Shown in pieces: positions 6,144 to 6,447 of a stretch of DNA of 6,447 bases. The notes beneath the pieces were generated by a model. That model searched no databases. It saw only the letters and a program-made list of their open reading frames with translations, and was not told the origin of the DNA. The stretch is from an uncultured Spirochaetaceae bacterium. GTDB taxonomy: Bacteria; Spirochaetota; Spirochaetia; Treponematales; Treponemataceae. The DNA is taken from NCBI GenBank assembly GCA_902796985.1, contig CADBRC010000337.1, positions 1 to 6,447 of the forward strand. The letters are read 5' to 3'. The position numbers and the translations under genes are program-made. The number at the start of each line of letters is the position of its first letter. Positions within the stretch are counted from its first letter, which is position 1.

Positions 6144-6447
6144 AATGTCTTCAGCTGTCCGCACCGCGAGTGGAACGAATCATTTCCTGGATAGACGAGC
6201 AACAGCAGGTCATAACCAGTGTTCAGGTGCGATTTGAAAATTCGGTAGGCTTCCCGGCTCAGGCGCTTGGACCTGTTTCTGTCCACTGCCCGGCCGTAGC
6301 CTCTGGGGAGAGTAAAGGCAATTCTATTGAGAGCCAAACCATTCTCTTTATAGAACAGTTTGGCACCGTAGACACCCACCTTGTCCCCCTGCTTGAAAAG
6401 TCTAGAAATTTCCTTCGGTTTTTTGATGTGTTCATCGCGTCTGAAAG
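6113..6447 (-). CDS. rnpA: Ribonuclease P protein component, 5' end off window
   Basis: The protein subunit of RNase P, which helps the catalytic RNA trim the 5' leader from precursor tRNAs. There are 110 visible residues, starting in-frame at the window edge with FRRDEHIKKPKEISRLFKQG. The RNR signature follows in the stretch RAVDRNRSKRLSREAYR (visible residues 52-68, with R56-N57-R58, K60, R61, R64 and E65), then GYDLLLLVYP. Family members are about 110-130 residues, so only a few N-terminal residues are missing. The GTG at 6379 is not the start, because the frame stays open and family-like for 22 codons before it. The gene overlaps yidD at its 3' end. In most bacteria rpmH lies immediately upstream, and here that would be off the right edge, where the main operon promoter is probably also found. 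Confidence 0.95.
   Translation of the reverse strand, partial: FRRDEHIKKPKEISRLFKQGDKVGVYGAKLFYKENGLALNRIAFTLPRGYGRAVDRNRSKRLSREAYRIFKSHLNTGYDLLLLVYPGNDSFHSRCGQLKTLCRKAGLMKV

Overview
The window looks like part of a treponeme (Spirochaetota) chromosome of intermediate, roughly balanced base composition. The evidence is protein resemblance. The run rnpA - yidD - yidC - jag/khpB is followed by a spirochaete-type exported protein, by a two-domain cyclophilin-FKBP immunophilin of a type I associate with Treponema, and by a DUF2804 protein whose N-terminal half reads like treponemal members. I cannot name a species.

All eight recognisable genes lie on the minus strand, so the window reads from right to left. 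In transcription order they are: rnpA (5' end just off the right edge), yidD (overlapping rnpA), yidC, jag/khpB, a conserved exported protein of unknown function, an exported cyclophilin-FKBP prolyl isomerase, a CAP-domain lipoprotein, and the first half of a DUF2804 gene that runs off the left edge. This last gene starts with GTG and has no stop inside the window, so a simple ORF scan overlooks it. With it included, there is no non-coding stretch longer than about 45 bases, and the plus strand carries nothing but shadow ORFs.

The gaps are 14-43 bases and I see no intrinsic terminator in any of them, so one long read-through transcript is likely. The first four genes are the widely conserved RNase P protein / membrane insertase cluster. 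The downstream extension adds exported products: a secreted protein, a periplasmic folding catalyst and a surface or periplasmic lipoprotein. A plausible theme is making, inserting and folding envelope proteins, but that theme is inference.

The least expected signal is regulatory. A perfect TTGACA-N18-TATAAT promoter sits in the 37-base gap before the immunophilin gene. Its -35 box contains the stop codon of the previous gene, and its -10 box abuts the Shine-Dalgarno sequence, so a transcript from it should be leaderless or nearly so. A second perfect TATAAT lies just before the exported-protein gene, and a weaker promoter-like pair precedes the CAP lipoprotein gene. No RNA genes, mobile elements, CRISPR arrays or long repeats were seen.
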